NCBI GenBank assembly: GCA_036013505.1
Contig: CP107851.1
Span: 3,481,501 to 3,545,500 of the forward strand
Source of the DNA: Streptomyces sp. NBC_00510
GTDB taxonomy: Bacteria; Actinomycetota; Actinomycetes; Streptomycetales; Streptomycetaceae
Length of the DNA: 64,000 nucleotides
Reading direction: 5' to 3'
Part shown: in pieces, positions 28,481 through 37,668 of the stretch
Position numbering within the stretch: position 1 is the first letter of the stretch
How the letters are laid out: each line of letters opens with the position of its first letter
Notes under the pieces: model-generated
The model's database searches: none
Told to the model about the DNA's origin: nothing
The model's input: only the letters and a program-made list of their open reading frames with translations
Program-made: the position numbers and the translations under genes

Positions 28481-31400
28481 TCAGTCTTTGAGGCGCTGAC
28501 TGATGACCTTCGACACACCGTCGCCCTGCATGGACACGCCGTACAGCGCGTCGGCGACCTCCATGGTCCGCTTCTGGTGGGTGATGACGATCAGCTGCGA
28601 GCTCTCCTGCAGCTCACGCATGATGCGGATGAGCCGCTGCAGGTTGGTGTCGTCCAGCGCGGCCTCGACCTCGTCCATCACGTAGAACGGGCTCGGCCGG
28701 GCCTTGAAGATCGACACCAGCATCGCCACGGCGGTCAGCGAGCGCTCGCCGCCCGACAGCAGCGACAGCCGCTTGACCTTCTTGCCCGGCGGCCGGGCCT
28801 CCACCTCCACACCGGTGGTGAGCATGTTCTCGGGGTCGGTGAGGATCAGCCGGCCCTCGCCGCCGGGGAAGAGCCGGGAGAACACGCCCTCGAACTCGCG
28901 CGCCGTGTCGTGGTACGCGGAGGTGAAGACCTGCTCGACCCGCTCGTCCACCTCCTTCACCACCTGCAGCAGGTCGGCCCGGGTCTTCCTCAGGTCCTCC
29001 AGCTGTTCCGAGAGGAACTTGTGCCGCTCCTCCAGCGCCGCGAACTCCTCCAGCGCCAGCGGGTTGACCTTGCCCAGCTGCTGGTACGCCCTCTCCGCCG
29101 CCTTCAGCCGCTTCTCCTGCTCGCCCCGGTGGTACGGGCGCGGCGTGTTGCGCGGGTGCTCCGGGTCCTCCGGCAGCACCTCGCCCTCGGCGGGCGGGGA
29201 CGGCGGCACGAGCTGGTCCGGCCCGTACTCCGCGACCAGGCCCTCGGGCTCGACGCCGTACTCCTCCAGCGCCTTGCCCTCCAGTTGCTCGACCCGCATC
29301 CGCTTCTCGGCGCCCAGCACCTCGCCCTTGTGGACGGAGTCGGTCAGCCGGTCCCGTTCGGACTTCAGCTCCCGGCCCTGACGGCGCGCGGTGTCCAGCT
29401 CCGCCTCGCGCTCGGCCTTGGCGCGCTCGGCCGCGCCGCGTTCCTCGTCCGCGCGCCCCAGCGAGACCTGGACGCAGGCCAGCAGGCCGTGCGAGCCCTT
29501 CAGCACCGCCGAGGCGACCTGCGCCTCGTACTCCAGACGTGCCTTGCGCCGGGCGGCCCGCTGCCTGGCCTCGCGCTCGGCGCGGGCGGCACGGTCCAGG
29601 CCGTCGGCGCGGCCGGCCAGGCCCTTGACCCGCTCCTCGTGGGTACGGACCTGGAGCCGCGCCTCCATCTCGGTCTGACGGGCGTTGGCGCCGTCGGCGG
29701 CCAGCCGGTCCCGCACGGAGGTGTCCGGCTCCTCCTCGGCGGGGGCGGCCTCCGCCTCGCTCAGCCGGAACGAGAGCTCCTCGAACTCCTCTATGGCGGC
29801 CGCCAGGGACTCCTCGGCGCGGCCCACGGCGGCGGCAGAACGTTCCGCCTCCCCCGCCGCGGCCCGTGCCTGGCCGCCCAGCCGGCCCAGCTGCTGGGCC
29901 ACGGCCGACTTCTCCTTCTCCGCGGCCCGCCGACGCTGCGTCAGCTCGTCGACCACCCGGGCGGCGGCCGACCGGCGTTCCCTGGCGGCGGCCTGCTCCT
30001 CCGCCAGCGCCTCGCAGCGCCCGGCCAGTGCCTCCAGCTCCGCGGCGGCCTCGTCGACGGCGGCCTGCACCTCCAGCAGGCTGGGGGCACCGGCCGAGCC
30101 GCCGTGCGCGAAGTGGGCACCGAGGACGTCGCCTTCCGCGGTCACCGCGGTCAACCGCGGGTGGGCGGCGACCAGTGACTCGGCGTCGGCGAGGCTCTCC
30201 ACGACGACGTAGTCCCGCAGCAGACGGCGCACGGCCGGGAGTAGTTCGTCGGGGCCGCCGACGAGCGCGGCCGCCGCACGCGCGCCCGGGGGCACCTCGG
30301 CGGTCTCCTGCGGGGCGGCGTCACCGGCGACGAGCAGCGCCGCGCGTCCCGCGTCGTCCTTGCGCAGCAGCCGCAGCGCCTCGGCGGCGGCGGACGGGCC
30401 CGAGACGGCGACCGCGTCGGCGGCGGCACCCAGCGCGGCCGCGACCGGCACCTCGTGGCCCGGGGCGACGGTGAGGAGTTCGGCGGCGGGCCCGAGCAGC
30501 CCGGCCAGGCGGTCGCCCGCGGCGAGCAGGGCACCGGTGCCGTCCTTGCGGCGCAGGCCGAGGGCGAGTGCGTCGTGGCGCGCGGCGAGGGCGGCCCGCC
30601 GGCGTTCGGCGGTGGTGGCGGCCTCGCGGGCGGCGGAGTGGGCCTCGTCGGCGCGGGCCTGCTCGTCCTTGGCCGCCTCGAGGCGCTCGTCGAGCTCGGA
30701 GTCGTCGGCGTCCAGGTCCTCGACCCGGGCGCGGAGTTCCTCGTACTCCTCCTGCGCGGACTCGGCACGCTCGCGCGCCTCGTCGCGGGCGGCGGTCAGC
30801 CGGCCGATCTCGGCCTCGGCGGATCCGGCCTTGGAGCGGGCGGCGTTGACCTGACCCTGCAGCCGGGCCAGGCCCTCGCGGCGGTCGGCGATGGCGCGGG
30901 CGGCGGCCTTGAGCGCCTTGTCCTCCTCCGCGAGGCGGCGTTCCAGCTCGGCCCGGTGGTCGACCGTGTCGTCCAGGGCGCGCTGGGCGGCCTCCAGGGC
31001 GTCGGTGAGTTCCGCCTCCTGTTCGCGGATGCGGGCGGCCTCGCGCTCCATGTCCTCCGGGTCGCGGCCGCGCCGCTCCTCGGCGGGCTGCGCGGTGGCA
31101 TGACGTACGCGCTGCTCGGCCAGGCCGATGGTGCCGCGCACCCGCTCGGCCAGTTGCGACAGCCCGTACCAGGTGGCCCGGGCGTCGGCGAGCCGCGGCG
31201 CGAGAGCCCTGACCTGCTCCTCCAGGCGCGCCTCGCGTTGTACCGCGGCCGCCAGCTCCGACTCGACGGCGTCGCGGCGCTCCTTGAGCGCGGCCTCGTC
31301 GGCGACCTCGGCGTGCAACGCCTTCCGCAGGGTGACCAGGTCGTCGGCGAGCAGTCGCAGCCGGGCGTCGCGCAGGTCGGCCTGGATGACCACCGCCCGG

Positions 31401-32038
31401 CGGGCGACTTGTGCCTGCCGGCCCAGCGGTTTGAGCTGACGGCGCAGCTCACCGGTCAGGTCCTGGACGCGGGCCAGGTTCGCCTGCATGGCGTCCAGCT
31501 TGCGCAGCGCCTTTTCCTTGCGCTTGCGGTGCTTGAGGACCCCGGCCGCCTCCTCGATGAAGGCACGGCGGCCCATCGGATCGGCGTGCAGCACCGAATC
31601 CAGTTGTCCCTGGCCGACGATGACGTGCATTTCACGGCCGATACCGGAGTCGGAGAGCAGTTCCTGGATGTCCAGCAACCGGCAGGTGTCGCCGTTGATC
31701 TGGTATTCGCTGCCGCCGTTGCGGAACATGATCCGCGTGATGGTGACCTCGGCGTAATCGATCGGGAGGGCACCGTCGCTGTTGTCGATCGTGAGCGACA
31801 CCTCGGCCCGGCCGAGCGGCGGCCGTCCCGTCGTGCCGGCGAAGATGACGTCCTCCATCTTGCCGCCGCGCAGCGACTTGGCGCCCTGTTCGCCCATGAC
31901 CCAGGACAGCGCGTCCACGACGTTGGACTTGCCGGAACCGTTCGGGCCGACGACACAGGTGATTCCGGGTTCGAATCGCAGGGTCGTCGCCGAGGCGAAT
32001 GACTTGAACCCGCGCAGGGTCAGGCTCTTCAGGTGCAC
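28481..32038 (-). CDS. smc: Chromosome segregation ATPase SMC
   Basis: 1185-residue condensin subunit that compacts and segregates the nucleoid. Walker A GPNGSGKSNVVDAL is at 31-38, a coiled coil runs to about 510, a hinge domain (TGALLAAGDRLAGLLGPAA to about 680) and a return coiled coil follow, then the signature LLSGGERSLTAVAM and Walker B FYVMDEVEAALDDTN. Full length. Expected partners ScpA/ScpB are not in this window. Flanked on both sides by hairpins, so it is likely its own transcript. Confidence 0.97.
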   Translation of the reverse strand: MHLKSLTLRGFKSFASATTLRFEPGITCVVGPNGSGKSNVVDALSWVMGEQGAKSLRGGKMEDVIFAGTTGRPPLGRAEVSLTIDNSDGALPIDYAEVTITRIMFRNGGSEYQINGDTCRLLDIQELLSDSGIGREMHVIVGQGQLDSVLHADPMGRRAFIEEAAGVLKHRKRKEKALRKLDAMQANLARVQDLTGELRRQLKPLGRQAQVARRAVVIQADLRDARLRLLADDLVTLRKALHAEVADEAALKERRDAVESELAAAVQREARLEEQVRALAPRLADARATWYGLSQLAERVRGTIGLAEQRVRHATAQPAEERRGRDPEDMEREAARIREQEAELTDALEAAQRALDDTVDHRAELERRLAEEDKALKAAARAIADRREGLARLQGQVNAARSKAGSAEAEIGRLTAARDEARERAESAQEEYEELRARVEDLDADDSELDERLEAAKDEQARADEAHSAAREAATTAERRRAALAARHDALALGLRRKDGTGALLAAGDRLAGLLGPAAELLTVAPGHEVPVAAALGAAADAVAVSGPSAAAEALRLLRKDDAGRAALLVAGDAAPQETAEVPPGARAAAALVGGPDELLPAVRRLLRDYVVVESLADAESLVAAHPRLTAVTAEGDVLGAHFAHGGSAGAPSLLEVQAAVDEAAAELEALAGRCEALAEEQAAARERRSAAARVVDELTQRRRAAEKEKSAVAQQLGRLGGQARAAAGEAERSAAAVGRAEESLAAAIEEFEELSFRLSEAEAAPAEEEPDTSVRDRLAADGANARQTEMEARLQVRTHEERVKGLAGRADGLDRAARAEREARQRAARRKARLEYEAQVASAVLKGSHGLLACVQVSLGRADEERGAAERAKAEREAELDTARRQGRELKSERDRLTDSVHKGEVLGAEKRMRVEQLEGKALEEYGVEPEGLVAEYGPDQLVPPSPPAEGEVLPEDPEHPRNTPRPYHRGEQEKRLKAAERAYQQLGKVNPLALEEFAALEERHKFLSEQLEDLRKTRADLLQVVKEVDERVEQVFTSAYHDTAREFEGVFSRLFPGGEGRLILTDPENMLTTGVEVEARPPGKKVKRLSLLSGGERSLTAVAMLVSIFKARPSPFYVMDEVEAALDDTNLQRLIRIMRELQESSQLIVITHQKRTMEVADALYGVSMQGDGVSKVISQRLKD

Positions 32039-32143
32039 GCCGCTGGACTCTACCTCCCGCTCCCGGTTTCACCGAGGAATGCGGGGGGCACATGCAATGC
32101 AAGGGCGGAGATCATGGGAGGGCGAACGGGGCGGCAAACGACG

Positions 32144-32165
32144 AAGGGACGCCGGGGCGTCCCTT
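32144..32165 (-). terminator. Terminator between the small coiled-coil gene and smc
   Basis: AAGGGACGCC (32144-32153) and GGCGTCCCTT (32156-32165) pair perfectly. A second hairpin CTGACCGGCC / GGCCGGGTCAG with a GAAA loop overlaps the stop of the upstream small gene at about 32195-32219. Together they separate the small gene from smc. Confidence 0.7.
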
Positions 32166-32213
32166 GCACATTCCCAAACGGAGTCGTTTCCCCTGACCGG
32201 CCGAAAGGCCGGG

Positions 32214-32402
32214 TCAGGCGAGAACCGGCTCCGCGTGAGGTACGTCGACGAGCTCGTGCGAGGCAGCGGCCAGCGCATCGTTCTCGGCCTGGATCCGTAC
32301 GAGCTCGGTTTCCAGGTCCTGGACACGCTGCTGCAGCCTTCGCATCTCGGCGAGGAGTCGAGGGTCGGGGCCGCCGACGTAACCGAGAAGCGCCTTTGCC
32401 AT
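32214..32402 (-). CDS. Small coiled-coil protein
   Basis: 62 residues: MAKALLGYVGGPDPRLLAEM followed by heptad-like RRLQQRVQDLETELVRIQAENDA-type sequence, predicted as one coiled coil. The ATG at 32402 has GGAGG 6 nt upstream, a better start than the in-frame ATG at 32507. Function unknown; such short coiled coils upstream of smc recur in Streptomyces, from memory. No membrane segment or signal peptide. Confidence 0.82.
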   Translation of the reverse strand: MAKALLGYVGGPDPRLLAEMRRLQQRVQDLETELVRIQAENDALAAASHELVDVPHAEPVLA

Positions 32403-32814
32403 GATGGATGGTCCTCCACGCTGAGTGACCGACCGGGGAGCGGTGTGGGTCGTGAGTGAGGGGTTATAGGCACCCGCGCCGTGTGCGCCGAAGCTGCCCT
32501 TTGCCATGCCTACAGCTGCGGTGCGCGGGGCTTCCAGCGTCTCACCAAATAGTTAGACGGTCAACACGATCACAGCCCGGTCGTCGGGTGCGCCTAAGAA
32601 AACACGGCGCGAGAGGGCGCCGCGGGCGTCCCGCGTGGCGTGGAGGACGGGGCCGTCGACCGCTCCCCGAAGATCACCGCGTCCTCGATGTCGGCAGCCT
32701 CGCACGCGGTGCGCGAAATGGCAACCTCCTTGTCGCTCTTGCCACGTGAGATTGCCGTTGATCTGTCACCTCACCCCTCACCTGCGAGGACGGGGCGGTG
32801 TGCGGGTCGGTGGA
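32403..32814. other. Intergenic region upstream of the coiled-coil gene
   Basis: 412 nt between the small coiled-coil gene and acyP, both on the minus strand. It contains the possible micro-ORF listed separately and a TTGACC on the minus strand at about 32554 that could be a -35 element. I see no other convincing gene, hairpin or repeat. Confidence 0.4.
32594..32719 (-). CDS. Possible 41-residue micro-ORF with ATT start
   Basis: On the minus strand an AAGGAGG sequence is followed, 5 nt later, by ATT and 41 codons ending at TAG; about nine in ten codons end in G or C, as in real Streptomyces genes. The product begins SRTACEAADIEDAVIFGERS after the initiator and ends in a Pro/Ser/Ala-rich tail. 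No ATG, GTG or TTG lies suitably in frame, so initiation would need ATT, which is rare but known (infC). I do not recognise the protein. It may instead be a leader or chance. Confidence 0.35.
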   Translation of the reverse strand: MSRTACEAADIEDAVIFGERSTAPSSTPRGTPAAPSRAVFS

Positions 32815-33096
32815 TCAGCGGATCGCGAAGCCGTCGTAACCGCCGCGCGGCTCGCCCCAGATTTCGGTGACGCCGTCGACGCGTCCGGGCGTGTCGCCGG
32901 TCCGCAGCCAGTCGAGCAGACCGTCGCAGCGCGACCGCTCGCCTTCGGCCACGATCTGCACGCGGCCGTCCGAGAGATTGCTCACATACCCGTCGAGTCC
33001 GCCGATCTCCAGTGCGTTCACCCGCGTCCACCAGCGGAAACCCACTTGGTGCACACGGCCTCGCACCCAGGCGGTGAGTCGGACAGCGTCGTTCAT
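32815..33096 (-). CDS. acyP: Acylphosphatase
   Basis: 93-residue acylphosphatase hydrolysing carboxyl-phosphate bonds. The signature [13 protein letters not shown] contains the catalytic arginine, and [16 protein letters not shown] the catalytic asparagine; the usual Q-G of GxVQGVGFR reads H-Q here, a mild deviation. Cytoplasmic and small. The acyP-smc linkage is common in actinobacteria and supports the call. Divergent from the CAP-domain gene. Confidence 0.93.
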   Translation of the reverse strand: MNDAVRLTAWVRGRVHQVGFRWWTRVNALEIGGLDGYVSNLSDGRVQIVAEGERSRCDGLLDWLRTGDTPGRVDGVTEIWGEPRGGYDGFAIR

Positions 33097-33220
33097 GAAA
33101 GCACGCTAACCCGTCAGTTGCCCAGGGTTCACACCTGCCCCGCCTGTCTTTCGGTACAGTCGCGCCGCAACAGGACTCACCCGTTCGGGTGAACACCGTC
33201 GACATAAAGGACTGCACCGG

Positions 33221-34132
33221 ATGGGCCGCCACAGCCGTAAAGCCTTTGAGCCGGCGCCGTTCTCGGAGGAGGCGCCGCGCCACCGCGGGCAGAGCAGCAG
33301 GGCCCGGCGGCGCAAGCAGAACCCGGTGCGCACCGGGCTGCTGGCCTCGTCCGCCGCGCTGGCCGTGGGTGCGATCGGCGTCTCCAGCGGGCTGCTGCCC
33401 TCGCCGGACGGCTCCGGCGGGTTCTCGTACCACGACGACGCTCCCGGCCAGGTCCAGGCCGCCGGGCTGCCGAACACCGCGAGCCCCCAGGACGTCGGCG
33501 CCATCCCCGCCGACCGGGACACCTCCGCACCCGCCAGCCGCGGCAACGCCCGTACGACCGCGCCCCCCGCGGCCCCCTCGGCACCGGCGACCACCGCGAC
33601 GCCGACCCCCTCCGCCTCCACCTCCGCCCCGGACGACGGCGCTGCGACCCCCACCGCTCCGCAGCCCTCCGCGTCCTCCGCGCCGGCCACCGTCCCCTCC
33701 CCGCCCGCGGCCACCCTCGTGCCGGGCGGCGGCGACAAGGCGCAGGACGGCGACCAGAGCGTCGCCGAGGTCTCCGTCCTCGCCCTGGTGAACACCGTCC
33801 GGGCCACCGCCGGCTGCCAGCCGCTGCGCGACGACAAGAAGCTCTCCGAGCTCGCCTCCGACTTCAGCGCCGACATGGCCGCCCGGGCCTTCTTCGACCA
33901 CACCGACCCCGACGGCGACGACCCCTGGGACCGCGCCGCGCAGGCCGGCGTCAAGGACCTCGGCGGCGAGAACATCGCCCGCGGCCAGGCCACGGCCCAG
34001 GAGGTCATGGACGCCTGGATGAACAGCGAGGGGCACCGCGCCAACATCCTCAACTGCGACTACAAGACGATCGGTGTCGGCGCCGTCTTCGGCGACGGCG
34101 GCCCCTGGTGGACGCAGGACTTCGGCTACTGA
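33221..34132 (+). CDS. Membrane-anchored or secreted CAP-domain protein
   Basis: 303 residues. A basic N-terminus (to about 36) and one hydrophobic segment (VRTGLLASSAALAVGAIGV) form a signal anchor. A Thr/Pro/Ala/Ser-rich linker of about 90 residues spans toward the cell surface, then a CAP/SCP domain: VLALVNTVRATAGCQPL, FFDHTDPDGDDPWDRA, GENIARGQATAQEVMDAWMN, SEGHRANILNCDYKTIGVG. Bacterial CAP proteins of the YkwD type are of unknown biochemical role. Followed by a perfect 19-bp terminator. Confidence 0.92.
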   Translation: MGRHSRKAFEPAPFSEEAPRHRGQSSRARRRKQNPVRTGLLASSAALAVGAIGVSSGLLPSPDGSGGFSYHDDAPGQVQAAGLPNTASPQDVGAIPADRDTSAPASRGNARTTAPPAAPSAPATTATPTPSASTSAPDDGAATPTAPQPSASSAPATVPSPPAATLVPGGGDKAQDGDQSVAEVSVLALVNTVRATAGCQPLRDDKKLSELASDFSADMAARAFFDHTDPDGDDPWDRAAQAGVKDLGGENIARGQATAQEVMDAWMNSEGHRANILNCDYKTIGVGAVFGDGGPWWTQDFGY

Positions 34133-34136
34133 GCCG

Positions 34137-34180
34137 GCCACCGTCCGTCGGCGCTCCGTTGAGCGCCGACGGACGGTGGC
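34137..34180 (+). terminator. Terminator after the CAP-domain gene
   Basis: A perfect 19-bp stem, GCCACCGTCCGTCGGCGCT against AGCGCCGACGGACGGTGGC, with a 6-nt loop, begins 4 nt after the stop codon. It is one of the strongest hairpins in the window and probably also blocks antisense transcription from the phosphotransferase gene. Confidence 0.8.
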
Positions 34181-34338
34181 ACGTACAGGTGGGCGTGGTC
34201 GAGAAGGACACGCCGCCGGAGGGCGGCCCGGCAGCCTCCCGGAGCAGGCAAAACCCGCGATTCACGCGCGGTGCGCGTCCTGCCCGGCCGCAAGCGGGGG
34301 CCGGGGGGCGGGAAGGACCGAGCAGCGCTCCTCCCGTC

Positions 34339-35217
34339 CTAAGGAGCGGTGAGTGCCCCCTCGATCGAGGAGCCGTGGCGCTCCAGCCAGGCCTCGCGGC
34401 GTTTGATCTGGTCGCCGACCCCCTCGTGCCACATGCGGGCCCAGCCGCCGCCCTCGGTCTCGGCCATCCCCTTCATGGAGAACCACGCGCGGCGGGTGCG
34501 GAGCACGGCGACCTCCAGCAGGCGGCCGCGGTCCCTGCCGGACATGCCGTACGCGTCGGCGAGGAGGCGGCAGCGCCGGGGGACGTCCACGTCGCGCAGG
34601 CGGGGGTCGGCGTCGGCGGGGTCGCCGATGGGGGCCCAGTAGAGCATCGCGTTGTGGATCTCCTCGACCCTGGGGACCGGCCTGGCCAGGTCGAAGTCGA
34701 TGAGCGCCGCGGCCCGGCCGGCCCGGAAGACGATGTTGTCGGGCGTGAAGTCCATGTGCCCGATCACCTCGGCGGGATGCGCGGGCGCGGGAGGCGTGTC
34801 CGGGTGCGGGGCGGGACCGGCAGGGGCCTGGACGCCGTCGGGTGGGGTGAAGCCGGCGACCGCGTCGTCGTAGGCACGGACCAGGCGGCCGACCGAGACG
34901 AGGCGGTCCTCGTCCGCGATCCAGGCGGGCCGCGGCCGTCCGGCGACCTCCCCCGCCACGTAGGTCAGCACCTCCCGGCCGGCGGCGTCGATGCCGAGGA
35001 GGCGCGGCGCACCGGGGAAACCGACGTCCTCCAGGTGACGGAGCAGGGCGTGCACCAGGGGGCTGTGGGCGCCGGTCGGACGGCGGACCGTGTCGCCGAC
35101 GCGGACGACGCCCTCGGTCACGTCACCGCCGATCAGGGAGATCTCCGGCTGCGGCTCGGCGGTCTCGGCGTACGTGGCGGCGGGGGCGGGCGGAGCGGGC
35201 GGGCCGTCGGGAAGCAT
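34339..35217 (-). CDS. Aminoglycoside phosphotransferase-family kinase
   Basis: 292 residues. The kinase-like fold is shown by the catalytic loop VIGHMDFTPDNIVF (Asp as base) and the metal-binding VIDFD-type segment AALIDFDLARPVPR. The N-terminal region (SLIGGDVTEGVVRVGDTVRR) matches the Gly-rich sheet of the APH family. Substrates in this family range from antibiotics to choline and are not predictable. Single gene, divergent from the HxlR regulator gene, which may control it. Confidence 0.88.
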   Translation of the reverse strand: MLPDGPPAPPAPAATYAETAEPQPEISLIGGDVTEGVVRVGDTVRRPTGAHSPLVHALLRHLEDVGFPGAPRLLGIDAAGREVLTYVAGEVAGRPRPAWIADEDRLVSVGRLVRAYDDAVAGFTPPDGVQAPAGPAPHPDTPPAPAHPAEVIGHMDFTPDNIVFRAGRAAALIDFDLARPVPRVEEIHNAMLYWAPIGDPADADPRLRDVDVPRRCRLLADAYGMSGRDRGRLLEVAVLRTRRAWFSMKGMAETEGGGWARMWHEGVGDQIKRREAWLERHGSSIEGALTAP

Positions 35218-35328
35218 TCGCCCATTGTGCGCCGTACGGGCCCCACCACGCCGGGGGTTCGGGGCCGGAACTCACCGAGGGAAAGCGCAACCCCGCGGGT
35301 GGCGCTGTGGACGAGTACGCTCACGCCC

Positions 35329-35787
35329 ATGGAGACGTCCGCGCGTGCCGGCGACGCCACCGGCGGCAGCGGTGGTGCCGGGGCGGCGACCCGGGAGTTC
35401 GACGTGTTCGCCCGCTCGTGCCCGTCGCGCCCCACGCTGGAGCACGTGACCGGCCGCTGGGGCTCGCTGACGCTGGGCGCGCTGGTCGACGGGGCACTGC
35501 GGTTCAACGAGCTGCGCCGCCGCGTCGACGGAGTGAGCGAGAAGATGCTCTCCCAGACCCTGCACGCGCTGGAACGGGACGGGCTGGTGCACCGCGAGGC
35601 GCGGCCCACCAACCCGCCGCGGGTCGACTACAGCCTCACACCGCTGGGCCGGGACACGGCCGATCGGCTGCTCGCCCTGATCGGGCTCGTGGAGTCGCGG
35701 ATGCCGGAGGTGCTGGCGGCGCAGCGGCGCTACGACGAGCGGACGGTGACGGCGGACGTGCCGCCCGGCCCGCGCGGCGGTCGCTGA
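35329..35787 (+). CDS. HxlR-family transcriptional regulator
   Basis: 152 residues with a winged helix of the HxlR type: [20 protein letters not shown], then [21 protein letters not shown] (recognition helix) and [19 protein letters not shown] (wing). The first cysteine (Cys31) is in the position used for thiol sensing in some members, but here it is C-P-S rather than CPxxxxL. ATG at 35329. Its 3' end overlaps mutM by 58 nt tail to tail. The divergent kinase gene is a plausible target. Confidence 0.88.
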   Translation: METSARAGDATGGSGGAGAATREFDVFARSCPSRPTLEHVTGRWGSLTLGALVDGALRFNELRRRVDGVSEKMLSQTLHALERDGLVHREARPTNPPRVDYSLTPLGRDTADRLLALIGLVESRMPEVLAAQRRYDERTVTADVPPGPRGGR

Positions 35788-36629
35788 CAGCGCGGGCAGA
35801 AGTAGCTCGACCGGTTCATCCAGGGACGGCGGCGGATCGGGGTGCCGCAGCGGCGGCAGGGCTCGTCCTCGCGGCCGTAGGCGTCCAGGGAGCGGTCGAA
35901 GTAGCCGGACTCCCCGTTGACGTTGACGTACAGGCTGTCGAAGCTCGTGCCGCCGGCGGCGAGGGCGTCGGTCATGACCTCGCGGACGTGGGTGAGCAGT
36001 TCGGTGGTGACCGGCCGGGTCAGGGTCGCGGTCGGCCGCTCGTAGTGCAGCCTGGTGCGCCACAGCGCCTCGTCCGCGTAGATGTTGCCGACCCCGCTGA
36101 TCAGCGACTGGTCGAGCAGCGCCCGCTTGATCGTGGTGCGGCGGCGGCGCAGCGCGGTGTGGAAGGCCGCGTCGTCGAAGCGGGGGTCGAGCGGGTCGCG
36201 GGCGATGTGCGACAGGGGTACCGGCAGCCGCTCGGGGTCGCCGGGCACGCACTCGTGCAGCGACAGGCCGCCGAAGGTGCGCTGGTCGACGAAGCGCAGC
36301 TCCGTGCCGAGGTCGTCCTCGAAGCGGATCCGGATCCGCAGGTGGGTCTCGGCGGGCGCGTCCTCCGGCTGGACGAGCAGCTGGCCGCTCATGCCGAGGT
36401 GCCCGAGGAGCGCGAGCGGGGAGTCCTGGAGCGGCAGCCACAGGTACTTGCCGCGGCGCAGGGCGGGACCGAAGGTCTGCGCCTCCAGCCGGTCGGCGAA
36501 GTCCGCGCCGCCGGCGAGGTGGCGGCGCACGGCACGGGCGTGCAGCACCTCGGCCCGGGCGACGGTGCGGCCGCTGACCCAGCGGTCCAGACCACGGCGT
36601 ACGACTTCGACCTCGGGCAGCTCCGGCAC
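35730..36629 (-). CDS. mutM: Formamidopyrimidine-DNA glycosylase MutM
   Basis: 299-residue Fpg removing 8-oxoguanine and Fapy lesions. The mature N-terminus PELPEVEVV supplies the catalytic Pro and Glu, which fixes the start as the GTG at 36629 (GAGAGGAG 7-10 nt upstream) and excludes the longer frame. The H2TH region contains [19 protein letters not shown], and the zinc finger CRRCGTPI...FCPRCQR is complete. A short tail after the finger overlaps the HxlR gene. Follows rnc, as in many actinobacteria. Confidence 0.96.
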   Translation of the reverse strand: MPELPEVEVVRRGLDRWVSGRTVARAEVLHARAVRRHLAGGADFADRLEAQTFGPALRRGKYLWLPLQDSPLALLGHLGMSGQLLVQPEDAPAETHLRIRIRFEDDLGTELRFVDQRTFGGLSLHECVPGDPERLPVPLSHIARDPLDPRFDDAAFHTALRRRRTTIKRALLDQSLISGVGNIYADEALWRTRLHYERPTATLTRPVTTELLTHVREVMTDALAAGGTSFDSLYVNVNGESGYFDRSLDAYGREDEPCRRCGTPIRRRPWMNRSSYFCPRCQRPPRGPGGTSAVTVRSS

Positions 36630-36723
36630 GCGGTGCGCTCCTCTCGGAAGACGGTTCCCCGCCCGGGGAACCGGAAGGCCCGCCCGGTCGGCCTCGGGGG
36701 CCGGCCGGACGGGCCTGACGGGT

Positions 36724-37473
36724 TCAGCTCGCGACAGTGCCGTTCGCGTCGCGCTTGGCGCGGATCCCGCGCCAAGCGGCCTCGGCGGCCTGCTGCTCTG
36801 CTTCCTTCTTGCTGCGGCCGGTGCCGGTGCCGTACTCGACACCACCGACGCGGGCGGCAGCCGTGAAGGTCTTCTCGTGGTCCGGTCCGGTCTCGGAGAC
36901 CACGTACTCCGGGACACCGAGGCCCTCGCCCGCGGTGAGTTCCTGGAGGCTGGTCTTCCAGTCCAGTCCCGCCCCGAGGTTGGAGGACTTCTCGATCAGT
37001 GGATCGAAGAGCCGGTGCACCAACTCCGACGCGGCGTCCAGGCCCTGGTCCAGGTAGACCGCCCCGATCACCGCCTCGAGGGTGTCCGCGAGGATCGACG
37101 CCTTGTCCCGGCCTCCCGTGCCCTCCTCGCCCCGGCCGAGGCGGACGAAGCTGCCCAGGTCGAGGCCACGGCCGACATCGGCCAGGGCTCGGGAGTTGAC
37201 CACCGCGGCCCGCAGCTTGGCGAGCGTGCCCTCCGGGAGGTCCGGGTGGGTGCGGTAGAGCGTGTCCGTGACCACCAGGCCGAGCACGGAGTCCCCGAGG
37301 AACTCCAGACGCTCGTTGGTGGGCAGACCGCCGTTCTCGTACGCGTACGAGCGATGGGTCAGCGCACGCACCAGAAGGGCGGGTTCGAGTGTGTACCCGA
37401 GCCGCCCTTCCAGAACCGCGGGGGACGAGGCTGCCTTACCGGCGTCCGTCGACGTTGCGCCGTCTGACGACAT
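36724..37473 (-). CDS. rnc: Ribonuclease III
   Basis: 249-residue double-strand-specific endoribonuclease; in S. coelicolor this gene is absB and its loss abolishes antibiotic production. The RNase III motif [19 protein letters not shown] and [15 protein letters not shown] supply the catalytic acids; the dsRNA-binding domain ([14 protein letters not shown] ... [16 protein letters not shown]) closes the protein. Start ATG at 37473, with GAGGGG upstream, rather than the GTG at 37485. Part of the rpmF-rnc-mutM run. Confidence 0.96.
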   Translation of the reverse strand: MSSDGATSTDAGKAASSPAVLEGRLGYTLEPALLVRALTHRSYAYENGGLPTNERLEFLGDSVLGLVVTDTLYRTHPDLPEGTLAKLRAAVVNSRALADVGRGLDLGSFVRLGRGEEGTGGRDKASILADTLEAVIGAVYLDQGLDAASELVHRLFDPLIEKSSNLGAGLDWKTSLQELTAGEGLGVPEYVVSETGPDHEKTFTAAARVGGVEYGTGTGRSKKEAEQQAAEAAWRGIRAKRDANGTVAS

Positions 37474-37492
37474 GGAGCCCCTCACCCGCCGA

Positions 37493-37666
37493 TCAGACCT
37501 CGAGGACCTGACGACGGTTGTAGGTGCCGCAGCTCGGGCACGCGATGTGCTGCTGCTTCGGCTCGTGGCAGCGCTCGCACGCCACCAGGCTCACGGGCGC
37601 AGCCTTCCACTGCGAACGGCGGTGGCGCGTGTTGCTGCGCGACATCTTCCGCTTGGGAACAGCCAC
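37493..37666 (-). CDS. rpmF: 50S ribosomal protein L32 (zinc-ribbon form)
   Basis: 57 residues beginning [19 protein letters not shown] after the GTG start at 37666. Four cysteines (CERC and CPSC) form the zinc ribbon, so this is the C+ type; zinc-free paralogues are often encoded elsewhere under Zur control in Streptomyces. It lies 2 nt after the DUF177 gene and 19 nt before rnc, the conserved yceD-rpmF pair. Confidence 0.95.
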   Translation of the reverse strand: MAVPKRKMSRSNTRHRRSQWKAAPVSLVACERCHEPKQQHIACPSCGTYNRRQVLEV

Positions 37667-37668
37667 GG

